DNA of 64,000 bases from Thiotrichaceae bacterium (GTDB taxonomy: Bacteria; Pseudomonadota; Gammaproteobacteria; Beggiatoales; Beggiatoaceae), in contig JAABRD010000004.1 of assembly GCA_011391085.1 (NCBI GenBank), positions 104,117-168,116 on the forward strand. Direction: 5' to 3'. Numbering within the stretch: position 1 is the first letter of the stretch; each line of letters begins with the position of its first letter. This document shows, piece by piece, positions 1 through 8,737 of the stretch. Made by a program: the position numbers and the translations under genes. Below the pieces are notes generated by a model that saw only the letters and a program-made list of their open reading frames with translations, ran no database searches and was not told the DNA's origin.

Positions 1-226
1 GCATCACTACCAAAAATTCCATCAAGCAGGGTTTCATCGCCAATTTGCCAAATAATCCCAGTTGAGAAGCAGCGGCGATGTCAGTGGTGGTTGCCGAGGG
101 TTCAAAACTCAAGTCGACATAAGATACTTCGGCCCAGAGTTAGTGTTGTACGTTCACATTGCCACCAACATATTCTAACATTCCTGCCGCACATTCTTTG
201 GCAAACTGGTCGTGTGATTGTCTCAT
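1..226 (-). pseudogene. Degraded fragment, MRQSHDQF-type hypothetical protein
   Basis: Reading leftward from an ATG at 224-226, preceded by a good Shine-Dalgarno (AAGGAGAA), the frame gives MRQSHDQFAKECAAGM and then meets a TAA at 140-142. The same frame stays open past the stop to the window edge, with text such as YVDLSFEPSA and LGLFGKLAMKPCLMEF. An N-terminus of this kind is typical of a hypothetical family common in cyanobacteria and large sulfur bacteria, often annotated as nuclease- or transposase-like. The in-frame stop makes it a likely pseudogene. It is cut by the window edge, so its full length is unknown. Family assignment is from memory and only moderately sure. Confidence 0.5.
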
Positions 227-311
227 AAATTCTCCTTGGAAAAAAACTTAACTTCTCTTTTATACTTCTTGATTTGGCTAGTATAGAGAAGTTGGAAAAA
301 CTTGTCAAATC

Positions 312-3300
312 CTAAAAACGCAGTTTCTTTAAATACTCCCCCATCGCCCGTTCTTTCACCTCTTCCTTGACCAACGGAAAAGTTGTTAAAATATAGCAAA
401 ACTCCTCTTTCGTCAAGCCATATAAATGCGCAATCATGCCATCCAACTCCGCCCGCACTTGGGCACGTTGTACGGAATCGGTAAGACCTGTCAGGTCTCG
501 AAGACCTGACAGGTCGGCTACCTCTTTCGCTAATTCCTCATATTCCGGCGTGGTGCAGATGAGTCGCGCAGCACGGGTGACAATGGGGAAGAATCGCGGG
601 TCTTTGAGGGTGAGACGAGGTACGGGAAGTTGGTAAATATGAAAAAAAGTTAAATTGGTAGTTACCCGTTGCCTTACAAGATAGTCAAAGACGAAATTAT
701 TCCAGATGGCACTCAAGCAGACTGAAGAAAGTAGGTCGTTCGGCTTTTGATCGAACGGTGTAACTACATAAGGAAGTTTATTGTTTAGATAGATATTTTT
801 AGGCAACACCGTCGCAATCATCGTTCTCTCATTCGTGTTACCCGCCACATCTCGAAACCCCAACCGATACCCCTGATACTCCAGCCATTGCCCCTTATTC
901 TCCTCCTTTTTTCCCAACAACGCCTTTCTCCCTTCTGTCTCATCAATCCAATACTTCGGTTCCCCCCAACGATGATCAAACTGATGAATCATCTTCCCCT
1001 CATACAACGGCAAGCGTCCCTTTCCTGGCGATGTTTGAAACAGATGACTGTCGTTGGTCATGTGAAATTCATTGGCCAACACCAAATTCCAAGTCCCCTC
1101 CAGTTTCTCCCCCAACAACGAAAATGTCAACATTTTTTGGGCAATCGCAATATCTTTTTCATTCTTAAATTCCATGACCGAATGTGAATTGGGAGACAAT
1201 TTGCGAATCAAGTCGGTGCTTAACCACAGTCCACCTATCTTGGGGAAACGTGCCAATTCTTGAACCTCGTGACGCATAAACGCCGCTGGAAATTGACTCG
1301 TTTGACGACCTTTAAGAAAAGTCAACACGACAAATTTAAAGCGACTGTCCACCCCCTCAAAAATCGCTTTACGATTCTCGAAACCAAATAAAGTCGTCAC
1401 TTCAGCATGGTCAAATAACAAGTCCCGCAATCCTGTTGCCCCCAGGTCCGTATAAATGCCACTGGGAATGACAATCCCACATTGACCACCGTCCCGCAAC
1501 AAATTATGACACTGTTCGACAAATAACTTGTACAAATTAATATCGGTCCCAGTCTTTTTTCCATTCACCACTGCGCTTTGATGAGGATATTGGGGACTGC
1601 TACGAAAATATTGACTGACATACGGGAAACGACTCTGATAGGCCAACCAGGCGTGCTTCACTTCAGCAGTCTTCAACAACTGGGCTTGCGCTTTTTCAAA
1701 CTCCTTGATGGTCATTTTATTCTTCGTCACCACCTCTGAATAGTCGGCGAAAAATTCCTTGGCTTGCGGTTTGAAAACCTCCCACGGTGGATTCGTGATA
1801 ATCGCATCAAACCCACCCCGTTTCAACACTTCATCAAACTCATACCCCCAATGGAAAGGATGCAACGTCACCAGGTCCGCCACCGTCAAAGGACGCTTTT
1901 TCGCCTTCCCTTCCTTCTGTTTCGTTTCATCCCAAGTCACCTCCTCAAACTGAATCTTCAGCCGTTCAAATTCTTTCAACAACAACTGATTCAACTGGAC
2001 TTGCGCGGCCTGTTTCTGGTGATAAATCTCATCCCGCAACCCTTGCAACTGGTCGGCAGCATAGCCAGAAGCGTCCCGATATAACCCAATCAAACGATTC
2101 TTCTCGGCCAACACTTGTTGATAAGTCTTAGCTTCCCCCGCTTTGAACAAATACCCCGTCTTCCCGACTTCCATAAACTTCTCCCCATCCACTTTCAACA
2201 ACCCAACCAACGAATTACCCGCTAACAAATTAAAATCAATATTGGGCAACGGTTCTAATTGATCCACCCGTTCCGCAGACGACACCAACGCCAAAAACAG
2301 CCGCAACTTAGCAATTTCCGTCGCCTCCTCCATCACATCCACGCCAAATAAATTCTGCGAAATAATTTGCTTCTTAATATAATACAGGACATTGGGATGA
2401 TCCTTCTCCACTTCCCGCAACCGTTGCTTTAACTCCGCATCGGCTAAAAATGGAATCCGTCCCAAAACAGCAGTATAAACCTGAATCAACATTTTCATGG
2501 CCGCCACCAAAAACGCCCCTGACCCACAAGCGGGGTCTAACAAAGTGAGACGTGGCAACACTTGCAACCATAAGTGCCGACACGAGTTGGCATCCAAGTG
2601 TATCAACAAGTCTGGCACACTGTCAAAAGGTCCCTTCCCCCCTTTGGAAAAGACGCCGTATGTGAAGAAAGCATTCACCTGTTCCAAAATCAATGGATAA
2701 ATGGTCTGTTCGCATAAATACTCGGTAATCTCAGGCCGCGTATAATACGCCCCAAATTGCTTCTGATTAATATACTTCTCAAAAATATACCCCAACACAT
2801 TCGGATTGACCTCATTATCAGCCCCACCTGGCGTATCATTCAAGGACCAAGTATATTTCGCAAACAAGACAAACAAATTTGCAAACGCCCGATCTGGCAC
2901 CGTAATTGACGGCCACCGCTGTTCGATGGGATGGTGCAAAAACAACCCCCCATTGAGATAACGAATCTCCCCAATCAACCTGACCACTTGCGCCGCCCGT
3001 TCCGGTTGCGGCTTGGCAAACCCGTCAAAAAACAACGCTTGCAAGAACTCCGCATAAAACCGATTCTCCCCCCGTTGCTGACTCTCCGCCAACTTCTTGA
3101 CCAAGTAATCATGGTTGCCGTTATCCAAAAATCCTGTCTTCTGCAAAAACCAAATAAACATCAAACGGTTTAACAAAACTGAGGCATACCACCGCCGATC
3201 CCGATCCTCCTCAATCCCCCCAATCAAATCCGTAAACGTCAAATGTTGGGTTTCAAAATCTTGATAAAATTGTTTCGTGACCCGTTCCACATCCAACGCT

Positions 3301-3785
3301 TTCTGTAACTTCTCGACCACCTTTAACACCGAGACGTTGCCCGCCTCATCAAACTCGTTGAAGTCAATCAACATGGCGGGGAGTTGACTGATCAACAACT
3401 CCCCGGTTTGCCCTTGACAATAATACAACTCCCGCGCCTGCGCCTCCCCAGGTTTCACCCAGGACCAAAGACTTTGCGTCGGTTGCGGAGACTTGTCTAG
3501 GAAGATCAGCAGATGTTCATGATGATACTGACGAACATGTTGATGAATCGCCAACCGTTCTGTCGCATTCGGCAATCGCTTCGTCGCGGAGATTATTTCA
3601 AACACCCACACTCCCCCCAATTCCGCAATCGGCCGCCGGGTCCATTGACACTCGGCCACCGCCTCCGCCTCCGTAACCACATTGAACGACGGTGGATTCG
3701 ACCAACCGAGTTCCTCAATCAAGAGGTCGTGAAATTGAAATTGTTGAATGCGTTGTTTGGTGTTTAAGAGATTGAGTTGAGACAT
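312..3785 (-). CDS. Large Eco57I-type N6-adenine DNA methyltransferase (restriction-modification or DISARM-type)
   Basis: This 1157-residue protein has a class I amino-methyltransferase core. The segment FGAYYTRPEITEYLCE lies before SAM-binding motif I DPACGSGAFL (about residue 415), and catalytic motif IV NPPWEVF lies near residue 660. The C-terminal part would hold the target-recognition region. These are the marks of Eco57I/type IIG and DISARM DrmMI-like methylases, which methylate adenine for self/non-self discrimination. I see no convincing PD-(D/E)XK nuclease site at the N-terminus. Upstream on the same strand lies the C-terminal end of an SNF2-type helicase, which fits a helicase-methylase defence pair. 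The segment ADLSGLRDLTGLTD near residue 1095 is encoded by an inserted palindromic repeat. Start chosen at ATG 3785. Class is firm; system type is inferred. Confidence 0.85.
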   Translation of the reverse strand: MSQLNLLNTKQRIQQFQFHDLLIEELGWSNPPSFNVVTEAEAVAECQWTRRPIAELGGVWVFEIISATKRLPNATERLAIHQHVRQYHHEHLLIFLDKSPQPTQSLWSWVKPGEAQARELYYCQGQTGELLISQLPAMLIDFNEFDEAGNVSVLKVVEKLQKALDVERVTKQFYQDFETQHLTFTDLIGGIEEDRDRRWYASVLLNRLMFIWFLQKTGFLDNGNHDYLVKKLAESQQRGENRFYAEFLQALFFDGFAKPQPERAAQVVRLIGEIRYLNGGLFLHHPIEQRWPSITVPDRAFANLFVLFAKYTWSLNDTPGGADNEVNPNVLGYIFEKYINQKQFGAYYTRPEITEYLCEQTIYPLILEQVNAFFTYGVFSKGGKGPFDSVPDLLIHLDANSCRHLWLQVLPRLTLLDPACGSGAFLVAAMKMLIQVYTAVLGRIPFLADAELKQRLREVEKDHPNVLYYIKKQIISQNLFGVDVMEEATEIAKLRLFLALVSSAERVDQLEPLPNIDFNLLAGNSLVGLLKVDGEKFMEVGKTGYLFKAGEAKTYQQVLAEKNRLIGLYRDASGYAADQLQGLRDEIYHQKQAAQVQLNQLLLKEFERLKIQFEEVTWDETKQKEGKAKKRPLTVADLVTLHPFHWGYEFDEVLKRGGFDAIITNPPWEVFKPQAKEFFADYSEVVTKNKMTIKEFEKAQAQLLKTAEVKHAWLAYQSRFPYVSQYFRSSPQYPHQSAVVNGKKTGTDINLYKLFVEQCHNLLRDGGQCGIVIPSGIYTDLGATGLRDLLFDHAEVTTLFGFENRKAIFEGVDSRFKFVVLTFLKGRQTSQFPAAFMRHEVQELARFPKIGGLWLSTDLIRKLSPNSHSVMEFKNEKDIAIAQKMLTFSLLGEKLEGTWNLVLANEFHMTNDSHLFQTSPGKGRLPLYEGKMIHQFDHRWGEPKYWIDETEGRKALLGKKEENKGQWLEYQGYRLGFRDVAGNTNERTMIATVLPKNIYLNNKLPYVVTPFDQKPNDLLSSVCLSAIWNNFVFDYLVRQRVTTNLTFFHIYQLPVPRLTLKDPRFFPIVTRAARLICTTPEYEELAKEVADLSGLRDLTGLTDSVQRAQVRAELDGMIAHLYGLTKEEFCYILTTFPLVKEEVKERAMGEYLKKLRF
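484..515. repeat. Palindromic repeat inserted in frame within the methylase gene
   Basis: A near-perfect inverted repeat with arms AGACCTGTCAGGTCT and AGACCTGACAGGTC around a 3-nt loop. It belongs to the same family as the hairpins near 5448-5481 and 8640-8675, which differ in the central triplet of the arm. Here it is translated as part of the methylase (LSGLRDLTGL on the minus strand) without breaking the frame. Confidence 0.85.
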
Positions 3786-3816
3786 AATTTAACCTTTTTA
3801 TACTGATTCAGTAAAG

Positions 3817-4226
3817 TGTTGGAGTAGAGGCTTTAGCCGGTGACGGTGTTGGAGTAGAGGCTTTAGCCGGTGACGGTGTTGGAGTAGAGGCTTTAGCCGG
3901 TGGGGGCAGAACAGAATTGAAAGCGCGGTGCCCACCCACCGGCTAAAGCCTCTAGTCCATCGGTATATTGAAATTGTTGTGCCCACCCACCGGCTAAAGC
4001 CTCTAGTCCATCGGTATATTGAAATTGTCGTGCCCACCCTCCGGCTAAAGCCTCTAGTCCATCGGTATATTGAAATTGTCGTGCCCTCTCTCCGGCTAAA
4101 GCTGCCAAAAAGTTCCCCGAAATGAATCGCCAGGTGGAGTGGAGGCTTTAGCCGGCCGGCGGTAGGCGCCCCGCAATTTGAGTGGGGGGGTGATGCCTAC
4201 GGCCGGCCGGCTAAAGCCTCCACTCC
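3817..4226. repeat. Cluster of GGCTTTAGCCGG-type repeats
   Basis: Between the methylase and the helicase fragment are three direct copies of a 30-bp unit (core GGAGTAGAGGCTTTAGCCGG, then TGACGG or similar). They are followed by copies of a roughly 57-bp unit in the opposite sense (CCGGCTAAAGCCTCTAGTCC followed by an AT-rich tail), and by a larger hairpin ending in GGCCGGCCGGCTAAAGCC. The two senses can pair to form long stems. The rest of 3786-4282 holds nothing gene-like: open frames here are repeat translations. Confidence 0.9.
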
Positions 4227-4282
4227 AACAAAGCCTCTAATCCATCGCCATTTTAACTCTTTGGCCACTTTAATTCCTTTAA

Positions 4283-5419
4283 CTATACCAACCCCATCGA
4301 ACAAACAATTTGTGCCTCCTGCACCACGTCTTCTTCACTGATCACACATAACTGGTCTGCTTCATAGAGGGTCACGACTAATTCTAGCAGAGTGTCGTCA
4401 CGAATACCAACTCGCAATTGTCGCGTCAACGTCTCTCGCGCACTGTGTCGCAAGGGATAACGATACAGTAAATCTATGGCTTTGGGAAGCGCGGGCGATT
4501 CTAACAACTTGCCACGTTGTTGCACATAATTTTTTAACCGTTCATACGTGCGATAACGCGCCCCAGTTTTCTTTCCCAATTGCCCACCCGTTTGCTTCTC
4601 TTCCTGCAATAAGCGTTCAATACCCAGTTTCACCCACTCATGATGATGGTCTTGCCGAGGCAATGCAGGCGTAGTGGGGAGACAGTAAGCCGCGTTTAAA
4701 ATCGCCAATTGCGATTCTGTCATCGCTTGACCAGTCTCGTCTAGCCAGGCTAACGCATCATTACCTTCGGTGGTGCGCAAGTACACTAATACACCCTTAT
4801 AAGATTGCGCTGGTAGAGATGGAATCAAGGCTTCTAACTTAGGGTCTTGCTGGATAGCCTGATGCCAAATTTGATAGGCATAAGAGGACAAGTCAATATC
4901 TTTATCATCGTCATCCAAAATCCCGGCGGCTTCATTGTACAAATCTTGCCAACGTTGCGTATTCAAACTGTCTTCTTCAAAAAAAGTTTCGTCAGTCCCC
5001 ACCACTTCGGCATTTTCACGTAATCGTTGGGCGACCCGCGCCCGCAGTTGAATAATTTTTTCGACACCAGCGGCCGGCAAAAAAGAGTAGCAAAAAATTC
5101 GGTCTGCCGTTTGGCCAATGCGGTCCACGCGCCCAGCCCGTTGGACAAGACGAATAATTGCCCAAGGGAGGTCATAGTTGATAATGATGTGACAATCTTG
5201 CAAATTTTGCTCTTCCGATAACACATCGGTAGCAATTAAGACTCGCAATTCTGGTACCGCCTCCAAGGAGGAGGACTTAGGAGTGAGGTGGCGTGGATTA
5301 CTGTGCGGACTAAATCGGTGTGCCAAGGCGGTTGGATTTTCCACTGCCCCCGTGACTTCTGCCAGGTTAGGAATCTCCTCTTGCAGTTGTTTGACCAGAT
5401 AATGGGTGGTGTCTGCAAA
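4283..5419 (-). pseudogene. C-terminal fragment of an SNF2-type DEAD/DEAH helicase
   Basis: The frame encodes the second RecA lobe of a superfamily 2 helicase: IATDVLSEEQNLQDCHIIINYDLPW is motif V-like and QRAGRVDRIGQ is motif VI with the arginine finger. The first ATG is at 5344, but the homologous frame continues upstream as FADTTHYLVKQLQEEI to 5419, where it meets a TAA exactly at the edge of a 102-bp terminal-inverted-repeat element. Lobe 1 (Walker A, DEAH) is missing, so this is a truncated gene. It sits upstream of the methylase on the same strand, 497 bp away. A helicase of this kind beside an adenine methylase resembles DISARM drmD-drmMI or related modules, an inference only. Confidence 0.8.
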
Positions 5420-5521
5420 TTATAGAGGTGAGAATTAATTTTTAATGAAGACCTCGTAGGTTTTCAAAACCTACGAGGTCTATGGCGAGAAACTATTAAA
5501 AAACTATTCTCGCCTCTATAA
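5420..5521. mobile_element. 102-bp MITE-like element truncating the helicase
   Basis: The element starts TTATAGAGGTGAGAAT and ends ATTCTCGCCTCTATAA, inverted repeats of 16 bp with one mismatch. Inside is a second palindrome, AGACCTCGTAGG with its complement at about 5448-5481. It begins exactly where helicase homology stops. No transposase is encoded, so it would be a non-autonomous element or palindromic repeat. No clear target-site duplication is visible. Confidence 0.6.
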
Positions 5522-5652
5522 ACTTGTATGATTTTCCCTGGAGCGCAAAATGATGGCGCCTTTGTACCCCCCAGCCTCCCCGCACGCAGGGGGGTCACTC
5601 CCCCCGTGTACGGGGGGCTGGGGGGGTACCAAAATAAGTGAATATCACTATA
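5522..5652. repeat. Repeat segment ending in the GAATATCACTATA terminus
   Basis: This segment begins ACTTGTATGATTTTCCCTGGAGCGC and ends GTGAATATCACTATA. Both ends match the ends of the complete element at 7014-7142, and between them lies a CCCCCCAGCC/GGGGGGCTGG palindrome. It appears to be a diverged or partial copy of that family abutting the 102-bp element. Confidence 0.6.
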
Positions 5653-5706
5653 TCTAGTCAGACTATCCGCAATTTGAGTGAAAGTCAAGGGGGGTGAGGA
5701 AAAATT

Positions 5707-5883
5707 TTATTTTTGTTTCTTCGTTTTTGGGACAACACCATGTAGCACAAGGGTCAGGACTGCCAGTCCTTGAAAATTCTTCAACTTAATCGCGTGGAAT
5801 GGTTGGAAATACTGTAAAAATTGTTCAGGTCTCATCGCCGCCAGTTGATTCTTGATAGCCTCTTGAATCAACAAGTCATCGTC
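5707..5883 (-). pseudogene. Coding-like remnant of unknown gene
   Basis: A minus-strand frame of 58 codons ending in TAA at 5707-5709 reads like protein (for example AIKNQLAAMRPEQFL and LKNFQGLAVLTLVLHG, finishing in a lysine-rich tail). It has no good start codon, and a stop lies immediately upstream. I do not recognise it. It is probably the 3' end of a lost gene. The rest of 5653-5986 shows nothing else except a TATAAT at 5941-5946 that could be the -10 box of smpB. Confidence 0.35.
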
Positions 5884-5986
5884 TCAGCAGTTTCATCCTT
5901 TTTAAGAAACTATCACTGTACTTTCGAAACGAATCTAAGTTATAATATCACATTCTTTAACAAATTTACAACGTTCACATCACACT

Positions 5987-6454
5987 ATGGCCAAAACAGC
6001 AAAAACTCCAAGTAGTACCATCTGCCTGAACAAAAAGGCAGGGTTTGATTATTTTTTACAGGAACGCATAGAAGCGGGCGTAGTTTTGACGGGTTGGGAA
6101 GTCAAAAGCCTACGGGCGGGACATGTGCAAATTCGGGACACCTATGTATTGTTGAAGGGAGGCGAAGCCTGGTTACTCGGTTCTGTGATTACGCCTTTAA
6201 ACACGGTCTCTACTCACTTTATACCGGATGCCCAACGGACTCGTAAATTGTTGTTGCATCGGGCGGAATTAAGTAAATTGATAGGTGCCGTAGAACGCAA
6301 AGGGCAAGCGTTGATACCCACGGCTATGTATTGGAAAAATGGGCGCGTGAAAGTAGAAATTGCGTTGGCCAAGGGTAAAAAAGAACATGAAAAACGCGAT
6401 GCGGAAAAAGACCGGGAATGGCAACGTGAGAAAGAGAGGTTATTCAAACACTAA
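5987..6454 (+). CDS. smpB: SsrA-binding protein SmpB (trans-translation)
   Basis: The 155-residue product has the length and layout of SmpB, the partner of tmRNA that delivers it to stalled ribosomes. Family features visible are the N-terminal [12 protein letters not shown], the oligonucleotide-binding barrel with [19 protein letters not shown], the LLLHRAEL segment, and a basic C-terminal tail ([19 protein letters not shown]) that mimics mRNA in the decoding centre. The ATG at 5987 is the natural start. The gene is followed after one base by dtd, so the two are probably cotranscribed. A TATAAT 40 bp upstream may be its -10 element. No tmRNA gene is visible in the window. Confidence 0.97.
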   Translation: MAKTAKTPSSTICLNKKAGFDYFLQERIEAGVVLTGWEVKSLRAGHVQIRDTYVLLKGGEAWLLGSVITPLNTVSTHFIPDAQRTRKLLLHRAELSKLIGAVERKGQALIPTAMYWKNGRVKVEIALAKGKKEHEKRDAEKDREWQREKERLFKH

Positions 6455-6455
6455 G

Positions 6456-6896
6456 ATGATTGGACTGTTACAACGAGTGACCACAGCTAAGGTGGTCGTT
6501 GACCATCACCAGATTGCCCAAATTGAGGAGGGATTGTTAGTCTTCATTGGTGTCGAACGAGGCGATACCACTTCTCAAGCAGACCGTCTCTTAGAACGAT
6601 TGTTAACTTATCGAATCTTTTCTGACGAGATGGGAAAGATGAATGTCAGTTTGAGTGAAACGGGTGGCGGACTGTTGTTAGTTCCTCAATTCACCTTACC
6701 TGCTGATACTCGCAAAGGCACTCGTCCCAGTTTTACGCCGGCGGCCTCTCCTGACTTGGGGGAGAGGTTGTTTAACTATTTATGTGTTCAAGCCAAGCAA
6801 CGGCATCCTCAAGTGGCGACGGGACAATTTGGGGCATCTATGCAAGTCAGTTTGGTCAATGATGGACCGGTGACATTTTGGTTGCAGGTGAAATAA
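6456..6896 (+). CDS. dtd: D-aminoacyl-tRNA deacylase
   Basis: The 146-residue product hydrolyses D-amino acids from mischarged tRNA. The DTD hallmarks are present: the [16 protein letters not shown] block and the cross-subunit Gly-cisPro loop in NDGPVTFW. The start [13 protein letters not shown] at 6456 matches family N-termini. A longer reading from 6360 runs through smpB in another frame and is rejected. The gene begins one base after the smpB stop, indicating translational coupling. Confidence 0.97.
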   Translation: MIGLLQRVTTAKVVVDHHQIAQIEEGLLVFIGVERGDTTSQADRLLERLLTYRIFSDEMGKMNVSLSETGGGLLLVPQFTLPADTRKGTRPSFTPAASPDLGERLFNYLCVQAKQRHPQVATGQFGASMQVSLVNDGPVTFWLQVK

Positions 6897-7304
6897 GAAA
6901 AAGGACTTACGCCCTCACCCCAACCCTCCCCTCCCTGCACACAGGGAGGAAGTCATTCCCCCCCGCGTGCGGCTAGGGGTACACTCAACGAGTGGCAATC
7001 AGGGCTACGTAAGTATAGTGATATTCCTCCAAATTTGTACGATTTTCGCTGGAGCGCCGGGCGCACGGGGCGCAATAATTTTTATTGCGCTCCAGAGGAC
7101 AAGGTAGAGGACAAGGTACAAGTTTGTATGAATATCACTATAAGGGTAGTGATGCAATGTGGGTGATATGTTTCCCCTCACCCCCGGCCCCTCTCCCTAC
7201 GGGCGTGGGGAAAAAACTACGGATTCCGCCGTTCCCCCCACGCCCGTAGGGCGTGAGGTGATGGTAACATGAATATCACCCAGATTGCATCACTACCGGC
7301 AATT
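6897..7304. repeat. Repeat-filled intergenic region
   Basis: No gene is seen. The stretch holds a GC-rich CCCTCACCCCAACCCTCCC-type inverted repeat, the complete terminal-inverted-repeat element at 7014-7142, and a second palindrome with CCCTACGGGCGTGGGG and its complement (about 7190-7255) bounded by GTGATGCAAT and ATTGCATCAC. Convergent genes flank it, so hairpins here may act as terminators. Confidence 0.7.
7014..7142. mobile_element. MITE-like element, TATAGTGATATTC family
   Basis: A 129-bp element with imperfect inverted termini TATAGTGATATTC...TTGTAC and GTAC...GAATATCACTATA. The interior is a second hairpin, CTGGAGCGC...GCGCTCCAG, with a GCGCAATAATTTTTATTGCGC centre. No coding capacity. 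Related copies lie at 11878-11989, 29864-29974 and 33096-33327, with partial copies ending at 5652 and 22724. Confidence 0.75.
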
Positions 7305-8473
7305 TTAACCAATACTACTTCCTAACTCCGTCTCCGCCAAGGAATTGGCCATCATCACTTGAGTCAGCCAATTTTCTAACTGTTCCAGATTAGCCGTGGC
7401 CTCAATCCGATGCCTCACCGTTTCGGTAAATTCGGTAAATTTTAGTTGTAATTGCCGCAACAAGAGTTTCTTGGTTTGTTGTTGCATCCCTTGTTGCATC
7501 CCTTGCTGCATCCCTTGCTGCATCCCTTGCTGCATCCCTTGTTGCATCCCTTGCTGCATCCCTTGCTGCATCCCTTGCTGCATCCCTTGTTGCATTCCCT
7601 TTTGCAAGCCTTGCTGTAGCTGTTCGGCCAACAGCGTGTTGGTTATCGACAAGCGTCTTAAATCCTCTGGATAGGTTTGGAAATAACGCTCGATATAGGG
7701 AATCACCGCTTCGTGTACTTCTACATCATGGGTTTGCATACGTTGAACCTCCCAAATTTTTTGCCAAATCGTTAAAGGATCAGCCGTTAGGCCAATCCTC
7801 AAGGTTAATAAGATATAGTCTAGCAGACCTTCCTTAAAACATAAAGCAATAAAATCCGCCAGTTTTTTCCCTCGTGCTAAGGGTAGCAGGGGATAATTGG
7901 CTGGTTTCAAGTCCAATTCGCTGGGATGAATCAGCCATTGGGCAATCCCAACCGTAGAGTGATAAATCCCATTATCGTCCGTGGGTTTGAAATGAAATTC
8001 CTCTTGTAACTTTAAAATTTTGTCAGGCCTGGTGACGCAAACTATCGTCAGAGTTCGCTGACTAGGTAATTGATTCAGATGGCTGTCTGACGATTCTGGG
8101 TCAGGGGTGTCATCGGGGTTTGAAGCATCCTCCGGGTCTGGTGTATCCTCCTCCGTAGTTTTCTTCTCTAGTACCGCACCCAAGCCCCACGCCCGCATCA
8201 TAATTTTGTTATAATCCAGAAGGTGAGTGGGTCATGAATGCCTTTAAATTCCAGTGCATTGAGGCGTTTGAAATAGGCGAAAATGGTGGGTTGTAAACAT
8301 TGCCGTTGTTCGGCCGTTGGACAACTGACGACTAAATCAATCGCCCGCCCACGAAAGAAGACTTCGCGTTGGGTTTCGACGGTTAGTCCCAACCCTTCAA
8401 ATAATTTACGGTAGAAATCTTTGGCCGTATCATCAAACGGTTCGGCGGTGATATGGGGTACATTGTTATCCAT
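7305..8473 (-). pseudogene. Frameshifted Rpn/PD-(D/E)XK-like protein with QQGM repeat
   Basis: The gene lies in two frames. The upstream part starts at ATG 8473 (MDNNVPHITAEPFDDTAKDF) and carries FRGRAIDLVVSCP and LNALEFKGIHDPLT, a nuclease-like core; it meets a stop at 8198. The downstream part runs in the next frame from about 8215 (LLDYNKIMMRAWGLG) to 7305. A one-base change near 8214 would rejoin them. The downstream half has an acidic Pro-Asp-rich linker, a globular domain and about ten Q(Q/K)GM repeats before an alpha-helical end. The protein resembles hypothetical families in large sulfur bacteria and cyanobacteria often labelled Rpn or transposase-like. Function is unknown. A programmed shift is possible but no slippery site is obvious. 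Confidence 0.6.
7479..7598. repeat. 12-bp coding tandem repeat (QQGM)
   Basis: About ten copies of a 12-bp unit (TTGCTGCATCCC on the plus strand, with TTGTTGCATCCC variants) encode tandem Gln-Gln-Gly-Met. The length keeps the frame. Such tracts expand and contract by slippage. Confidence 0.95.
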
Positions 8474-8543
8474 ATGTGCCTGTAGTCGGTGTTTGGGTCG
8501 GTTTGACAATCTGGGAGGTGAGGTGATGAATGGGTTGGTAGTT

Positions 8544-8675
8544 AGACCTCCGAGGTGCTCTGCGACCTCGGAGGTCTGGCCGACTGACACTTTTGCACAG
8601 TGAGACCTCCGAGGTCTGGCCAACTGATATGTTTGCGCAGAGAGACCTCCGAGGTCTCGAAAACCTCGGAGGTCT
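8544..8675. repeat. GACCTCCGAGGTC palindrome cluster
   Basis: Several copies of AGACCTCCGAGGTC, separated by a spacer reading about TGGCCAACTGAYATGTTTGCGCAG, end in a full hairpin AGACCTCCGAGGTCT-CGAA-AACCTCGGAGGTCT. The longest open frames over this region are repeat translations. Together with flanking sequence this fills 8474-8737. Confidence 0.85.
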
Positions 8676-8737
8676 TGGCCAACGGTGCAATCACTACCCC
8701 CAAACGGTGCGTGGGACGCACCCTACAATTTGTTACC

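Noticed and set aside
3798..4108. Overlapping open frames in both strands
   Set aside because: They translate GGCTTTAGCCGG repeats (RLKPLLQH-type text) and have no coding character.
7396..7674. Cysteine-rich protein on the plus strand
   Set aside because: It is the antisense of the QQGM repeat tract.
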